64,000 bases of DNA from Pythium myriotylum (taxonomy: Eukaryota; Oomycota; Peronosporomycetes; Pythiales; Pythiaceae). Numbering within the stretch: the first letter of the stretch is position 1; every line of letters starts with the position of its first letter. This document shows positions 1-10,793 of the stretch, piece after piece. The notes under the pieces are model-generated. The model was not told the DNA's origin. It saw only the letters and a list, made by a program, of their open reading frames with translations, and ran no database searches. A program made the translations under genes and the position numbers. The stretch is taken from assembly GCA_023091665.1 (NCBI GenBank), contig JALJCQ010000025.1:434001-498000 (forward strand), written 5' to 3'.

Positions 1-57
1 GATGCAAAGCCTTTTGGCTTTGTGCGATGGAAACCCGCTCTCACAATCAGAGACCAG

Positions 58-70
58 CCCCCCCCCCCCC
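58..70. repeat. poly-C run (13 C)
   Basis: Homopolymer of 13 C. Positions 1-212 otherwise show no recognisable gene. Similar G/C runs recur through the window and are discussed as a group in the findings. Confidence 0.9.
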
Positions 71-212
71 AGCTTTGCCCCCCTCGTGGGGCAATGCTCT
101 CTGTCTGTGGCGTAAGCCTTGCTTGGAGCATGACGTGGCTTCACCCTGTTTCCAGAGATAGCTAGATGGCTCCGGCCAAGCAAAGCGACAAGTATCTACG
201 CAGAGATGCAAA

Positions 213-1592
213 TCATGCTACTGAGTTCAAATTGCCACGACAAGTTGAACTCAGCTGATAGAACGGCGAGGACAAACAAGGATCGATTGCAAGTCCGTCG
301 GAAGGCAGCTCGGATCGACACCACACGGACCCCCGACGAAAACCAGCAGTCGTATTCACGCATTCCTCAGCGCCAGCAACCTCCACGTCGGGGCGAGCTC
401 GGGTCATCACCATCCAGTCTAGAAGCCCAAGCATTTGAGGATTGACGAAGGCTTTCAATTGCTGAGTCTCATATGTGAGGCGCCGAAGCGGCCACATTAC
501 CTGCGGCACTGCCCCTCCCCAGAGAACGAACTTGAAATAGCAGATGACTCTCTCGTGGCAAACATTTCCATGTGGCGACTTGATCATAGCTTCGACTACA
601 CAATCCACCGAGTCGAGAAAGAGCGGCGTGTCGGTGCGCAGTAAATGGACGAGGGCGGCCTCGGCAGCCCACTTGCGGAGCGACGGTACCGGAACGAACT
701 TGTTTTGTGGTTTGCAGACTTGTCGTTCGACGGAATTCGCATCGAATCCGCGAAACGCACAGACGTCTTGAAGCCCATAGCGGCGAAAGCGACAAAAACG
801 GCGCCGTGTCATCAACGAAGAGTGTAGTTGCAGCGGTGCGCACCCGGCGGGTACGTGGAGCACTTTGACGCAATCAAATGCGGTCGATCCGCGACCGTTG
901 TGGAACGACGCATCCATCCCGCCTCCACAAAAGTATCTCAGTGCAGGCTCGCGAGGCAAACGATTCCGGTCGATATTCGCGAGCCACGGCGTATTCCTGC
1001 ATCTGCACGTGTACTTTGGCACGTTCTCGCCACTCTCGCGCCGACACCAGACGCTCGCAATAACATGGATCTCATCATCACCGGGACGCCAGTCCGTAGG
1101 GTCTTGCTCTCCACCCACTAGCTGCGCGAGAAGAGGCACGATGGCGACGTCGCGACGTAGCTCGCGATCGGGCCGGAGATACGTCGACTCAATGTCTTCC
1201 ACGGGTCTGGGGATCTCGTGATACCATTCGGTATGCGGATCTGGTGCGATCATCAAGCAGCGTCTCGTGTCGGGGTCAGTGAGCTCCAAGAATCGCCTCT
1301 CGCCGCTCGAAGTCACCACAAGCGCCGGGTAGAAGCGCAAGTAGCAGTGATACGGCTCGGCGGTGTGTGGGTCCGGCACGCCAACCTGAATGAACGGCCA
1401 TGTTTGAGCGAGTTCTCCGGAGATCGAGCAGCAGACTGCCAGGTCACCGAGCGTCGCTTCGAGAAGATGCTCGAGCGGGACCCCGAAGGGCTTGTGTTGG
1501 AACCCAGCCACGGCAACACCGAGACGCATATGCACAAATCCAAAATGAGCGTGGTAGCAGGTGGCAAGTGACACGACACGTAGAGAGAACAA
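213..1592 (-). CDS. hypothetical protein, 459 aa, unrecognised
   Basis: A long open frame of 459 codons from ATG at 1592 to the stop at 213. I do not recognise the family. The N-terminal half reads like a soluble protein with many short charged and aromatic stretches (for example WYHEIPRPVEDIE near residue 125). The C-terminal third is rich in Cys and Arg, with no clear membrane segment, zinc motif or signal peptide. Other frames on the same strand are also partly open, so the C-terminal part may be intronic or frameshifted. It is transcribed away from the MATE gene that starts about 230 bp to the right, giving a divergent pair. Whether it is a real gene, a decayed gene or part of an old repeat cannot be decided from sequence alone. 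Confidence 0.4.
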   Translation of the reverse strand: MFSLRVVSLATCYHAHFGFVHMRLGVAVAGFQHKPFGVPLEHLLEATLGDLAVCCSISGELAQTWPFIQVGVPDPHTAEPYHCYLRFYPALVVTSSGERRFLELTDPDTRRCLMIAPDPHTEWYHEIPRPVEDIESTYLRPDRELRRDVAIVPLLAQLVGGEQDPTDWRPGDDEIHVIASVWCRRESGENVPKYTCRCRNTPWLANIDRNRLPREPALRYFCGGGMDASFHNGRGSTAFDCVKVLHVPAGCAPLQLHSSLMTRRRFCRFRRYGLQDVCAFRGFDANSVERQVCKPQNKFVPVPSLRKWAAEAALVHLLRTDTPLFLDSVDCVVEAMIKSPHGNVCHERVICYFKFVLWGGAVPQVMWPLRRLTYETQQLKAFVNPQMLGLLDWMVMTRARPDVEVAGAEECVNTTAGFRRGSVWCRSELPSDGLAIDPCLSSPFYQLSSTCRGNLNSVA

Positions 1593-1819
1593 TCGGAATT
1601 CGATGAAAAGGACACATCCGAGAATCGTACACTTTCTTGGAGTGTGACAAGTCCGTCGTGACAGACAGAGACGCAGTTGATGGCTCAGATGGAGCTGCCC
1701 AATGGCTACACAGTCGCCACGTCTGAGCCTGACCCATCATCCATCATGCGCGCAATCGCGAACCAGACCGCAAGAATGAGTATCCCTCCGTACAGCTCAA
1801 CTTTGAGATCCGCAAATCC

Positions 1820-3591
1820 ATGGAAGCGACCCACGACGAGGTCTTCCGCCAGCTCGAGCAGCCGCGGCAGCAGCATTTGCTCGACGACGTGCGCGGCCTC
1901 GGGCACCACGCGCACGTCGTGGACGTGGACGCGCCTTCGCCACCACCGAGCGAGAAGAGCCCGCTCGTCGTCAAGGCTGGCACGCAGCGCGTCTACATTG
2001 ACTCGGATGTCGATCTCGTGCTGCTGGACAAGCAGTTTCGCCGTGAAGAACATGAGACCGTCGAGGCCGACCGCGAGGAGCCACTCGCAAATCTCTGGAA
2101 GCAAGAGGCCGCGAGCCTCGCGCTGCTTGCGATCCCGATTGTACGTGGCTTTGGAATCTTGTAGGGGAGGAGGAACCAGTAGTTAGATTTTCCGAGTGCG
2201 CTCACTCTATCTCTTTCTCTACTCGATAGACGCTCGCAGTGATGCTCGAGATTTTCCCGCTAATCCTCATGTCGATGCTCATCGGCCAAGTCAGTGGCGA
2301 CGCCTCGCCGCAAGTGCTCGCCGGCTCAAGTCTCTCGGATTTCTTCCAGGGACAGGTCACGATTGCTTTTGCCATGGGGCTCGGCTCTGCAGTTGCGACC
2401 ATGTGCTCGCAGTCTTTCGGTGCGAGGCAGTACAGACAGCTCTGGATCTACGCGCAGGCTGGCGTGGTCGCCGGTCTCTATTGCCTCCTGCCGCTCGGGG
2501 TGTTGTGCCTCAATAGCGCGCGGCTGCTCACGATGCTGGGCCAGAACCCGGCCCTTGCTCACATTGCTGAGAACCTCATCACTATCGCGTTTGTGTCCGT
2601 ACCGTTCAGTGTCACGTACACCATCGCTCGCTCGGCATTGCAGGCGCAGAATATCGCCGTGCCGTTCGTATTTGCTTCGCTGGTCTCCTATGCCGTGAGT
2701 TTTCCTCTCGGTTATTATCTCGGCAACCATACGTCTCTCGGATACATCGGCATCTACCTGTCAATGATCATCAGCCAAGTCCTGCGCGCGCTGGCGGTCG
2801 TGCCGATCCTCCTCCGCAACAAGATCTTCAACGACTCGTGGCCTGGCTGGCAATGGAAAGAGGCCCACAGTCTTGCGCGCCGACTGTGGCCGATCACAAC
2901 CGGCAGCGTGATGATGGCGACGTTCCAGACCGCAGGTTTCAACGCGATCGTCTTGCTCTGTGGTTTACTTCCCAACACAGACGTCGTCATGGCCGCCAAC
3001 AACATCTCGTCGGGTCTCGTCTCGCTCGCGTTCATCCCTATGATGGGTCTTGGTGCTGGAGGGACTGTCCGCGTCGGAAACGCTCTCGGTGCGGGACAAC
3101 CTCGTCGAGCTTCCGTTGCAGCACTAGTGGTGATTGCGGAAACGCTCGCGATCTCATTTGTCGGACTGGTGCTGTGCCGACTTGCTGCCAAGTCGTACGC
3201 CCAGGACTTCACGTCGCACGAGACCACGATTGAGCTGTCCACGAGATTGTCTCAATTCTTGACCGCTCTCATTCCGTGTGTCGCCTTCGTACTCTCGACT
3301 CAAGCCATCTTCCAGGCCTGCGGCGCGCAATGGCTCTGTGCCAAACTCAACTTCTTGATTCTCGTCGTCCTGGGTATACCACTGGGCATCGTGTGCGCAA
3401 TCCCCCTCGGCGCTGGTGTGTTTGGGTTGTGGATCGGAAACATGTCAGGTGCTGTAGTGTTTACGATCGCTGCGATCGCTTGGTTTGTTCGCTTGGACTG
3501 GAAGAAGACCGCCCATGAAGCTCGCGAGAACGCCCATCTCCACGTTGAACAAGAGGTTGAGACCGAGTCCTCAAGTGCGACTACGGACTGA
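1820..3591 (+). CDS. MATE-family multidrug/toxic-compound efflux transporter (two exons)
   Basis: Multi-pass membrane transporter expected to export organic cations or metabolites in exchange for H+ or Na+. Exon 1 (1820-2140) encodes 107 residues with a hydrophilic N-terminus. An 89-bp intron (2141-2229, GTACGT...GATAG) is in phase 0. Exon 2 (2230-3591) reads TLAVMLEIFPLIL and continues to the stop. The joined product is about 560 aa, usual for eukaryotic MATE proteins. Exon 2 shows successive hydrophobic helices with MATE-like signatures: the VLAGSSL region followed by a GLGSAVATMCSQSFGA stretch, and in the second half FIPMMGLGAGGTVRVGNALGAG, which corresponds to the family's G-x-x-VRVGN-LGAG motif. 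The start at 1820 is the first ATG after an in-frame stop at 1730-1732. An upstream exon is possible because the frame is open from 1733. The C-terminus is charged and cytosolic. This is the best-preserved host gene in the window. Confidence 0.9.
2141..2229 (+). other. intron of the MATE gene
   Basis: GT at 2141-2142 and AG at 2228-2229, with a pyrimidine-rich 3' part (TCTATCTCTTTCTCTACTCG). Removal joins exon codons in frame and restores the first MATE helix across the junction. Confidence 0.85.
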
Positions 3592-4203
3592 GAGCACGGA
3601 GATAAAGATTGAGCTAAAAGATTTCTGTTCAGTGAATTTGCAGGCTGAGGCGACAGAGACGATATCCAGCCGAAAAGTAGCGGTATGATAGCCCAACCCT
3701 AAAATTGCGTACATCGCAAGTCATTACTACTGTAATCAACCATCTTGGCGTGGAGGGAGACATGAAGCTGTACTTGCATGTTTTCTTTGACACGACTGAA
3801 GAATTTGTGATTGGTGATCTTCGTTGGAGTAAGTGTGAGATCGGTCCGAGCTGCTTCCCAACGGATACCACATCGATCCTTGGTACTCCCACTGCATGCA
3901 TCAGCCTTGTTTCGGGAGTAGCCTTGCCTTCTTCTCACTATCGAGGTATGAAGTATTTTGGAATATGGGAAGACGTGGGGACAAAGTTTCCCCAATCTCA
4001 ATTGTTCTGTGAATTGTTGTCGAGCCACTACGATATGTCTCCCTTGGAAGTGCACTGCGAATATGTGCTCGACCACTCCAGCCATGCCCAACACAATAAA
4101 GTACATCAACTAACATGGCAGCTTCGTCGTCTTAATCAAGCATGAGGTTTCCCGACGCGCCTTGCTGCGCCAAGCCCGCCGCTCGTTCTCTGCCTTCACC
4201 AAC
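3592..4203. other. intergenic, no gene recognised
   Basis: Small open frames exist on both strands (for example 3705-4145 plus and 3699-4109 minus), but they overlap each other and show no family features. I see nothing I can support as a gene. Confidence 0.6.
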
Positions 4204-4222
4204 GAATTCGAATTTCGAATTC
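4204..4222. repeat. perfect palindrome at the LINE 3' boundary
   Basis: GAATTCGAA-T-TTCGAATTC, a 19-bp perfect inverted repeat with a 1-nt centre. It abuts the 3' end of the host LINE that begins at about 4223. Confidence 0.8.
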
Positions 4223-4286
4223 AAGTGAGGTCTATTAGTCTGCTCATATAGAGACCGATAGCCGGCGCTAGTCGCCACCGTTAGGA

Positions 4287-6079
4287 TTAAGCCCCCCTCC
4301 AATACTCGAGATCACTGCTAAGGAGATCTGCGATGCGTGTGTGTTCTTCTCTTGTCGTGGGGTGCACGACTTGACTGCTCGTTCGCGTATCCATCGCTAA
4401 GTTCGCCGCCGCGTCCGCCATGCGGTTCGCAGCTCTTGGATGGTGTCGCCAGGCGCGTACTCTGAGTGAGTCTGCGAGTCGGCGTGCGCGAGTGTACATC
4501 CCCCGAAGTACTTCATTGCTCGGGGTCTTGTAGTTCCGCATTTGTTGGATAATCATCATGCTGTCTCCTACGACCGACAAATGGGTCCACTTGTGCCTCG
4601 CTGCTGCATCGAGTCCAGTCAACAGGCCATTGTACTCTGCTTGATTGTTTGTGGTCGCCTCATGAGCATAGGACATGGCGGCTGTGAATACAACCTCTGC
4701 GTTCACGTCGTTCTGACCTAGCCGGACGATGATGGCGCCAGCGCCTCCTGCACCCGGGTTGCCTCTCGACCCTCCATCAAAGAACAGTAGGTATTGCAGA
4801 TTGGGGTCGCCAGTAGGTGCCGTGGCGACGGCCGCTGGAATGCTAGCCTCAGGATGTCGCAGGAGTTCGATCGCAGCGGCGGTGTGGGGGCTCGCGGCGC
4901 TGTGGTCCGAGCGCCTCCACCGTAGGTCTCCGAGTGACGCCATAAGCCTCGTGTGCAGTACCGCTATGGCATGTGCGCGAGTCCAGATGTCGTCTCTGGT
5001 GTCCGGAGTAGTGCGCCAGAGCCAAGCCGTCTGGAGCACCACTAAAGCATGTTGTCTCCACGCCGCGTGGACAGCCTCCTGTGTGGCAATGATGTCGGCG
5101 GCGGAAGGGGATGCGAGTCGCGACAGTTCTGGGTGCGACCAGATTCGATCTGGTATTGTCGGGAGGACGAGTGAAAAGAAATCGGTCTTGCACTCGTCGA
5201 CTGTCGGTGCGTGCCGCACAGACCAGAGATGGTTCCAGCAGTCGAGCATGTGCTTCCATAGGAGCTGTGCGCTGGGGCAGCTCCAGAAGATATGCGCACT
5301 GGTCACACCGCTCGTTTCTAGCTCGGGGCAATGCGGACAGCCTACCCGGCTTTGTGTACGATCCCACTTGTTGATTCGGTCCCCTTTAAGGCGTGTGAAC
5401 AAGGTCCGCTGTGAGTCGGTGACACCTGGGAATGACGCGATGTCTTTCCACGTGACGAGATCGAGGGCTGCTGCCAGTTCGCTGTCAATATTGCGCCATT
5501 GTTCTCCTCTGCTTGTGTGCTCCTTGTCGGTCGTCTCCTTCGCCGACGCGAGGAGGAGGGATTTTGCTGTGCGCGGGGTGAGTTGCGGGGTGCCACTCCA
5601 GATGCCCATGGGCGAGTCGAGCCAGACGTGTCTGTCAAACTGAACTAGCGGGTCACGCAAGTGTGATCGGGCTAGTTGCGTCGCCTGTGCCGTTGTCGTG
5701 ACTGGACCAAGTTTGACGCTGATGTCGTCTACTGGGTTCCACTCTAGCACCAGGCGCTTGCCGACACTGGACAGTCTCCAAATGTCGAGGCTGGCAGGTC
5801 GAAAGACCATGTCTTCTGGTTGTGCAGGTGATTCAAGAATGCCGGGGTAGTTGACAACCAGCTCGTAGCAGAGCCGCCGAAAGTCGCGAGCCATTTTGTC
5901 GGGCAATGGAAAGCTCGCTCCGCGAGCACGGAAGCGTAGTCTTGTCTCGTCCAGCCACTCGATGTCCAGCACATCCCGGAAACGAGAGGTAGGCGTGATG
6001 ATGTGCGCGAAGTCGCCTCGTTGCAGCGCGTGCCCACTCGCATCGAGGAGGATCTCGCCCCCGCATGGCCGAGCCGTGA
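4287..6079 (-). pseudogene. LINE ORF2, C-terminal part: RT-associated zinc finger and archaeal-type RNase H
   Basis: Continuation of the reverse transcriptase frame at 12189-13811. In order it has a connection region, a zinc-finger of the zf-RVT type (CPHC…H…C around SAHIFWSCP), a helical linker, and a C-terminal RNase H. The RNase H has the archaeal-type signature: LFFDGGSRGNPG (first Asp), TTNNQAEYNGL (Glu), VVGDSMMI (second Asp) and NRMADAAANLA (last Asp). All four catalytic acids are present. It would remove RNA from the RNA/cDNA hybrid during target-primed reverse transcription. The stop codon is at 4287-4289. Only the nested insertions break this ORF; no frameshift is visible inside the segment. 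Confidence 0.85.
6064..6079. repeat. target-site duplication of the inserted LINE, left copy
   Basis: CATGGCCGAGCCGTGA, a 16-bp exact match to 7068-7083. The lengths and positions fit a LINE target-site duplication. Confidence 0.9.
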
Positions 6080-7067
6080 CAATGCGCCAACCCTTCAAGA
6101 AGACAAGGTGGCCTTTTTCTCCTTAAGCCTTCCAGCGGTTCCCGATCTGCTATGGTCTCATCATAGCTTGACGAGACTCCCAGCGCCGACGATAGACGCG
6201 ACCATCGCCACTCAGGCGGCTGTCAACGCAGCTTGGAGACAACACTCACTCGTCGTGATGCACACACTTTGGCGATGGCGCACGTCGCCGGACAGAGTCG
6301 AAGACATTTGGACCCCGGCCCACACCGAAGCCGTCCTCTGCAATGCACTGAAGGATTTCCTTCGCGACCTCCGATGGAAGCGCACCGCAGCGACTGCAGC
6401 AACGCCGCACACAGCAGCAGCAATCCAGTTGATCCGCGACGCGACGCCGAGTCCACCCGCTAACTCGGTTCGCGCCTCGGACCCAGCTGCGCACTACCTT
6501 CTCTACTTCGACGGCGGGTCCCGTGGCAACCCGGGACCGGGAGGCTCCGGTGCGGTTATGGTCAAATTAACCTCCAACAAAGCGCACGCTGAAGTTGTCT
6601 TCACATCAGCGACGGCCCATCCCGACCCCTCGACTACCAACAATCAAGCAGAGTACGACGGCCTCATCAAGGGCCTCCAAGCGGCCGCGGCCCACTCCTG
6701 GACCCCGCTCTCGGTCATCGGTGACAGCATGATCATCATTCGACAGATGCGGACATATACGCCCCCACTCAACCGCACGCTGCAAAGCAAATACGCCCAC
6801 GCACGACGACTTGCGGATGGCCTCGGCATCAAGCATTGGGATCATCACCCCAGGGCCGCGAACAAAATGGCAGACGCTGCCGCGAATTTAGCCATGGACA
6901 CCAAGACCAACAGCGAAGAGCACCACCCGACTGAGAGCGGGCGCCACCAGGACATCACGACTCTCCTTCCCGGAGATATCGCCCACTGGAGAGAAGGTCA
7001 TCCTTAAACTAGGCCCTGCGCCGGCTATAGGTTTCTAGATAAGCAAACCAATAGACCTCAATTTCAT
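6080..7067 (+). mobile_element. 5'-truncated LINE copy inserted head-to-head into the host LINE
   Basis: About 988 bp containing only the last part of ORF2 and the 3' UTR. The 5' truncation point lies exactly after the left 16-bp duplication. The 3' end is a conserved AATAGACCTCAATTT without a poly(A) tail. The encoded protein resembles the host LINE product at the same domain but is clearly diverged, so this is a different subfamily copy, not an inversion of the same copy. Confidence 0.9.
6083..7007 (+). pseudogene. LINE ORF2 fragment with archaeal-type RNase H
   Basis: Open frame encoding the last ~300 residues of a LINE ORF2. The real LINE part starts at NAPTLQEDKVAFF; upstream codons are read-through of the antisense host LINE. 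The RNase H domain shows YFDGGSRGNPGPGG, TTNNQAEYDGL, IGDSMIII and NKMADAAANLA, so all catalytic acids are kept. The zinc finger and reverse transcriptase are lost by 5' truncation, so the fragment cannot move by itself. Confidence 0.85.
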
Positions 7068-7083
7068 CATGGCCGAGCCGTGA
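7068..7083. repeat. target-site duplication of the inserted LINE, right copy
   Basis: CATGGCCGAGCCGTGA, identical to 6064-6079. Confidence 0.9.
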
Positions 7084-7085
7084 GC

Positions 7086-7090
7086 AAAGC
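7086..7090. repeat. target-site duplication of gypsy element B, left copy
   Basis: AAAGC directly left of the TG of the left LTR; the same five bases follow the right LTR at 12189-12193. Confidence 0.9.
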
Positions 7091-7300
7091 TGTAATGTCG
7101 CAGCTAGTCCATGCGTAAGTTGCATGTTGCATGTCGCTTCTAGTTCTCTCATCACTGAGCGACCACGAGTGGTTCCCCATGCACTCAGTGGTCCCGGTGA
7201 CTTAGGAACCTAGGCCTGCGAAGGATCAGTCTATTCCATTCATTCTGCATTTGGCTAAATACTACTCAGTTCCAGTCAGTCCACTTGGGCCACCATTGCA
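7091..7300 (+). repeat. left (5') LTR of gypsy element B
   Basis: Begins TGTAATGTCG and ends CCATTGCA. It matches 11979-12188 at a constant offset of 4,888 bp, with no difference that I can see. Confidence 0.95.
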
Positions 7301-7302
7301 AT

Positions 7303-7314
7303 TGGTAACACTTG
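7303..7314 (+). promoter_or_regulatory. primer-binding site of gypsy element B
   Basis: TGGTAACACTTG starts two bases after the LTR end. The leading TGG is complementary to a tRNA CCA terminus. The tRNA species is not assigned. Confidence 0.65.
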
Positions 7315-7489
7315 TTGGTCCAACGCCTCTCCGCTCCGACCGAAACCGACCGACCATCTCATCACCGGTATTTATCGGTATTTATCGGTATAGTGTAACT
7401 GTCGGTGTACCCCGTCGTAACCAGACGCGACTATCCCATCTCAGCAAGAGGCCCGTCTCTCTGCCTCGTCTACGGCAACTCCTGCAAGT

Positions 7490-8308
7490 ATGGAAGACTC
7501 AGTCAACCCCGTCATGTCGGTCCTCGAGGGCCTAACGCACGCGGTCCATGAGTTCACTCGCACTGTGGCAACCCAGAACCACGAGTTTCGGGCTGTGCTT
7601 ATGGAGCAAGCACAGCACCAGCATGCTAATCGAGAGTTCAAAATTGAAGGCGCCTCGATGCCGACGTTCCATGGCCGACCGAACGAGAGTGTTGACGAGT
7701 TCATGTTCCGCGCCAAGTTGTTCTTGCGCGGTAAGAACATTGATTACACCCACCCAGAATTCCAGGGACGCGTGGTGGCCACGCTGGCGGGGAGCCTACG
7801 CGATGGTGCCGCCTCATGGTACCACACTCGAACGGAGATCGACCAAGATCCCATCCATGACATTGATGAGTTTGAGTGCGCGCTGCGTGACGAGTTCATT
7901 CCGTCTGACCAGCAGCAGAGACTCCGCGCAGCTCTCCGAGCCTGCAAGCAGACCGACAGTGTCGAGGACTATGTCGCTCGCTTCCGCCAGGTCATCGCGC
8001 AAGTCCGCGATATGTCGCAGATTGACAAAATCGACCACTTCGTGACCGGGCTGAAGCCTGAGACTCAAAAGGAGGTCAGTTACCTCACGTGTGTAACGCT
8101 CAAGCAAGCGATTGCGGCCGCTCAGGCGTATGAGCGCTGGTGGAGCCTATGGACATCTCTCAGATGTCGGCCCGCCCGACCAACGAGATGTGCCGCCGTC
8201 AAGGACTTTGCTTTTACTGTCGCGAGGCTGGGCACCAGATCGCGCGGTGCCCGAAGAAGCGCCAGGGAAACGAGCCCGCTCAACGGATGTAAACGGAGTA
8301 TCCGTTGA
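7490..8308 (+). CDS. Gag of gypsy element B (capsid-type, frameshifted near its end)
   Basis: Structural protein that would assemble the virus-like particle. The frame starts at ATG 7490 (MEDSVNPVMSVLEG) and has a retrotransposon gag core around residues 60-210 (…EFMFRAKLFLRG…, …WYHTRTEIDQDP…, …YVARFRQVIAQV…). The last ~55 codons are off-frame. The nucleocapsid zinc knuckle CFYCREAGHQIARC lies in a different frame beginning near 8188, and the protease in a third. At least two single-base shifts therefore lie between about 8120 and 8300. Confidence 0.8.
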   Translation: MEDSVNPVMSVLEGLTHAVHEFTRTVATQNHEFRAVLMEQAQHQHANREFKIEGASMPTFHGRPNESVDEFMFRAKLFLRGKNIDYTHPEFQGRVVATLAGSLRDGAASWYHTRTEIDQDPIHDIDEFECALRDEFIPSDQQQRLRAALRACKQTDSVEDYVARFRQVIAQVRDMSQIDKIDHFVTGLKPETQKEVSYLTCVTLKQAIAAAQAYERWWSLWTSLRCRPARPTRCAAVKDFAFTVARLGTRSRGARRSARETSPLNGCKRSIR

Positions 8309-8319
8309 GCAATCTGATT

Positions 8320-9260
8320 CTAAATCTCCAAGTGTAAATTCTGATTCTGCCCCCATCGAGTTCGAGATGGAGGACTCTGGTGACTCGTGCAACATGATTG
8401 GTCTGTCTGTGTGTGCTGTGAAGATTCGTCTGGACAAAGTGCAGCTGCATGGGGATGACCTGCTTATTGTGAAGGCGGACTTCCAAGGCAAGACGCTGAG
8501 GATGCTTGTTGACTCTGGTGCGACGCACAACCTGGTGCGCCGCGATCTGCTAGGTGCGCCGCCAGAGGCGCAGGAGAAGGACCTCCAGGCGCGAGACTTC
8601 GAAGGGAAGGTGACCACGACGACCGCGCGCTGCTACGATACCGTTATGACCGTTGAGGGCAAAGCGTGCACTGTCGCGGTGATTGAGTGGCCGCTCCAGC
8701 AAGACTTTGATGGTATCCTTGGTCAGGCGTGGCTACGGCAAGAGAATCCGATAATCGACTGGTCCGGACACAAGTTGAAGTGGCGCAGTGAACCCACTCG
8801 TCGACGAGTCCCCAAGGAATGGAAACCGCCGCAGGAACCTGATCCCATCGTCGAGTATGTTGACATTGACCAGTTCATGGCCAATCTCAACTCGGGTATG
8901 TACACTGAGGTTTTTCATCTCGATGTGGTTTCGGATGTTGGGTTGAAGAAACCCGACGCTGAGATAGAGGCACTTGTGCGTGAGTACTCGGACTCTCTCC
9001 GTGAGGAACTCCCCGACGGGCTGCCCCCGGAACGTGACATCGAGCATGTGGTCATGCTCAAGACCGGCGCGACACCTTCGTCTCGGCCACCGTTCCGCCA
9101 CGCACATGTCGAGCAAGCGGCGCTGAGAACCTTCGTCGACAAGCTCCTAAAGAAAGGGTGGATTGAGAAGAGTGCATCGCCATGGGTCTCGAATATCTTT
9201 GCGGTGCCGAAGCGCGAACCCATCACAGGCGAGTTGCCGTCGAAGATCCATTGGGTGGCG
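8320..9260 (+). CDS. protease and start of reverse transcriptase, gypsy element B
   Basis: Part of the pol frame open from 8112 to 9320. The aspartic protease motif is LVDSGATHNLV, near 8507. The N-terminal reverse transcriptase region follows (…LLKKGWIEKSASPWVSNIFAVPK…). The authentic reading leaves this frame near 9255, after GELPSKIHW, and continues in the next ORF, so a single-base shift in a GGTGGCGGCGG stretch is likely. The part before about 8300 is off-frame relative to gag. Confidence 0.8.
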
Positions 9261-10789
9261 GCGGTGATCCATCGAAGCCCGTCCGCTGGGTCATCGACTA
9301 TCGATATGTCAACTCAATGACAGAAATTCCGCGGATCCCGATTCCGCGGATTGACGAGGTTTTTGATCGACTCGCTGGTGCTCACGTGTTTACCTTAATT
9401 GATTTGGCGTCCGGCTACCACCAGATGCGCATGGCAATGCCGTCGCGACAGTATACAGCATTTCGAGCTGGCTCGGAGATCTATCAATGGTGCGTCGCCC
9501 CTATGGGTTTGGCTGGGATGCCTGGTACTTGGTCGCGACTCATGAGACGGATCTTTGAAAGCAAGGAACTATCTGGCTTCGTCGTCGTCTACCTAGACGA
9601 CATTTGTGTGTTCTCAAAGACCCGAGCAGAGCATCTCCAGCACCTTCGCCGCGTTTTTGAAGTGCTCCGCGAGGAGCAGCTATTCGCACGCCCGAGCAAG
9701 TGTCACTTCGCGCGATCAGAGATCAAGTTCCTAGGCCATATTGTAAGCGGTGCTGGTATTCGTGTGGATCCTGATAAAACCGCCGCGGTTGCAAACTGGC
9801 CGCGGCCGCAGAACACCAAGGACCTGCAGCGATTTCTGGGACTCGCGGGATACTATCGCCGTTTTGTTCGTGGCTATGCTGACCTTGTTCTCCCCCTCTC
9901 TGATCTTCTCAAGAAATCGACAGTGTGGAGGTGGTCATCGCCTCAGGAACTCGCATTCAAGTCGATCAAGCAGGCGCTGATCACGGCTCCTTTATTGCGC
10001 TTGTCGGATTTGTCGCGTCCCTTCCACGTCACGACGGACGCGTCAAAATACTGTGTAGGTGGCGTGCTCAGCCAAGTAATCGATGGCTTTGACCATCCGG
10101 TGAGTTTCTACAGCCGAAAGTTGTCAGACACCGAGTCCAAGTGGCCGGCTCATGAACAAGAACTGTTCGCGATCAAGCACTGTTTAGGTCGTTGGCGCTG
10201 CTACTTGGTCGGCAGTCATTTTGTGGTGTTCACCGACAATTCTGCATGTCGCTGGTTCCTGCATCACGCAAACCTGTCCCCAAAAATGACGCGTTGGCTG
10301 GACTTCTTTGGCCAGTTCGACTTCGAGCTAGTCCACAAGAAGGGCGAGGCCAATGTGGTCGCGGATGCGCTCTCGCGACCTCCGGTGGCAGTGACCAGTG
10401 TTGGCATGTTCGTGTTTCACACGCGCTTCATGACCCGTGCGGCCAAGCTCTTGGTCGACGGCAACGCTATGTTTGGTCCGTTACCAGTGCCATCAAGTTC
10501 GGTTCCGCTCAGCGCCCATGCCTCGCTTCTAGTTGTTGGGGAGGATGAAGATTTTGCCCGCGCTCTGAAAGCTGCCTATGTGAAGGACAAGGACTGCGCC
10601 ATGATTCTACAGGCGCTTCAGCGCGGGGACGCGCAAGTCGAAGCCAAGTATGAACTGCGTGAGGACTTAATAGTGGTCAAGAGCGACGGGGTCATTCCGA
10701 TTGTCCGGGTGCCACAAGTCAATGAGATCCTGTTGCGACTGATGCACGACTTCCACGACGCAGCGATCGTCCGGTGCTCGGCGTCGTAA
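9261..10789 (+). CDS. reverse transcriptase and RNase H, gypsy element B
   Basis: Pol continuation. The reverse transcriptase carries VYLDDICVF as the catalytic YxDD motif and ends with the usual gypsy thumb (FLGLAGYYRRFVRGYADL). The RNase H is a canonical gypsy domain with TTDASKY and VFTDNSACR, so its catalytic Asp residues are retained, unlike the two giant gypsy elements in this window. The frame stops at 10787-10789, just where the integrase zinc domain should begin. Confidence 0.9.
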
Positions 10790-10793
10790 TGGG

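Noticed and set aside
3699..4145. Open frames on both strands near 3.7-4.1 kb as a small gene
   Set aside because: They overlap on opposite strands, have no recognisable domain or gene context, and are of a length expected by chance.
4223..7067. Head-to-head LINE 3' ends as a twin-priming inversion of one copy
   Set aside because: Both halves contain the same RNase H domain and differ in sequence, and the plus-strand copy has its own 16-bp target duplication. Two separate insertions explain it.
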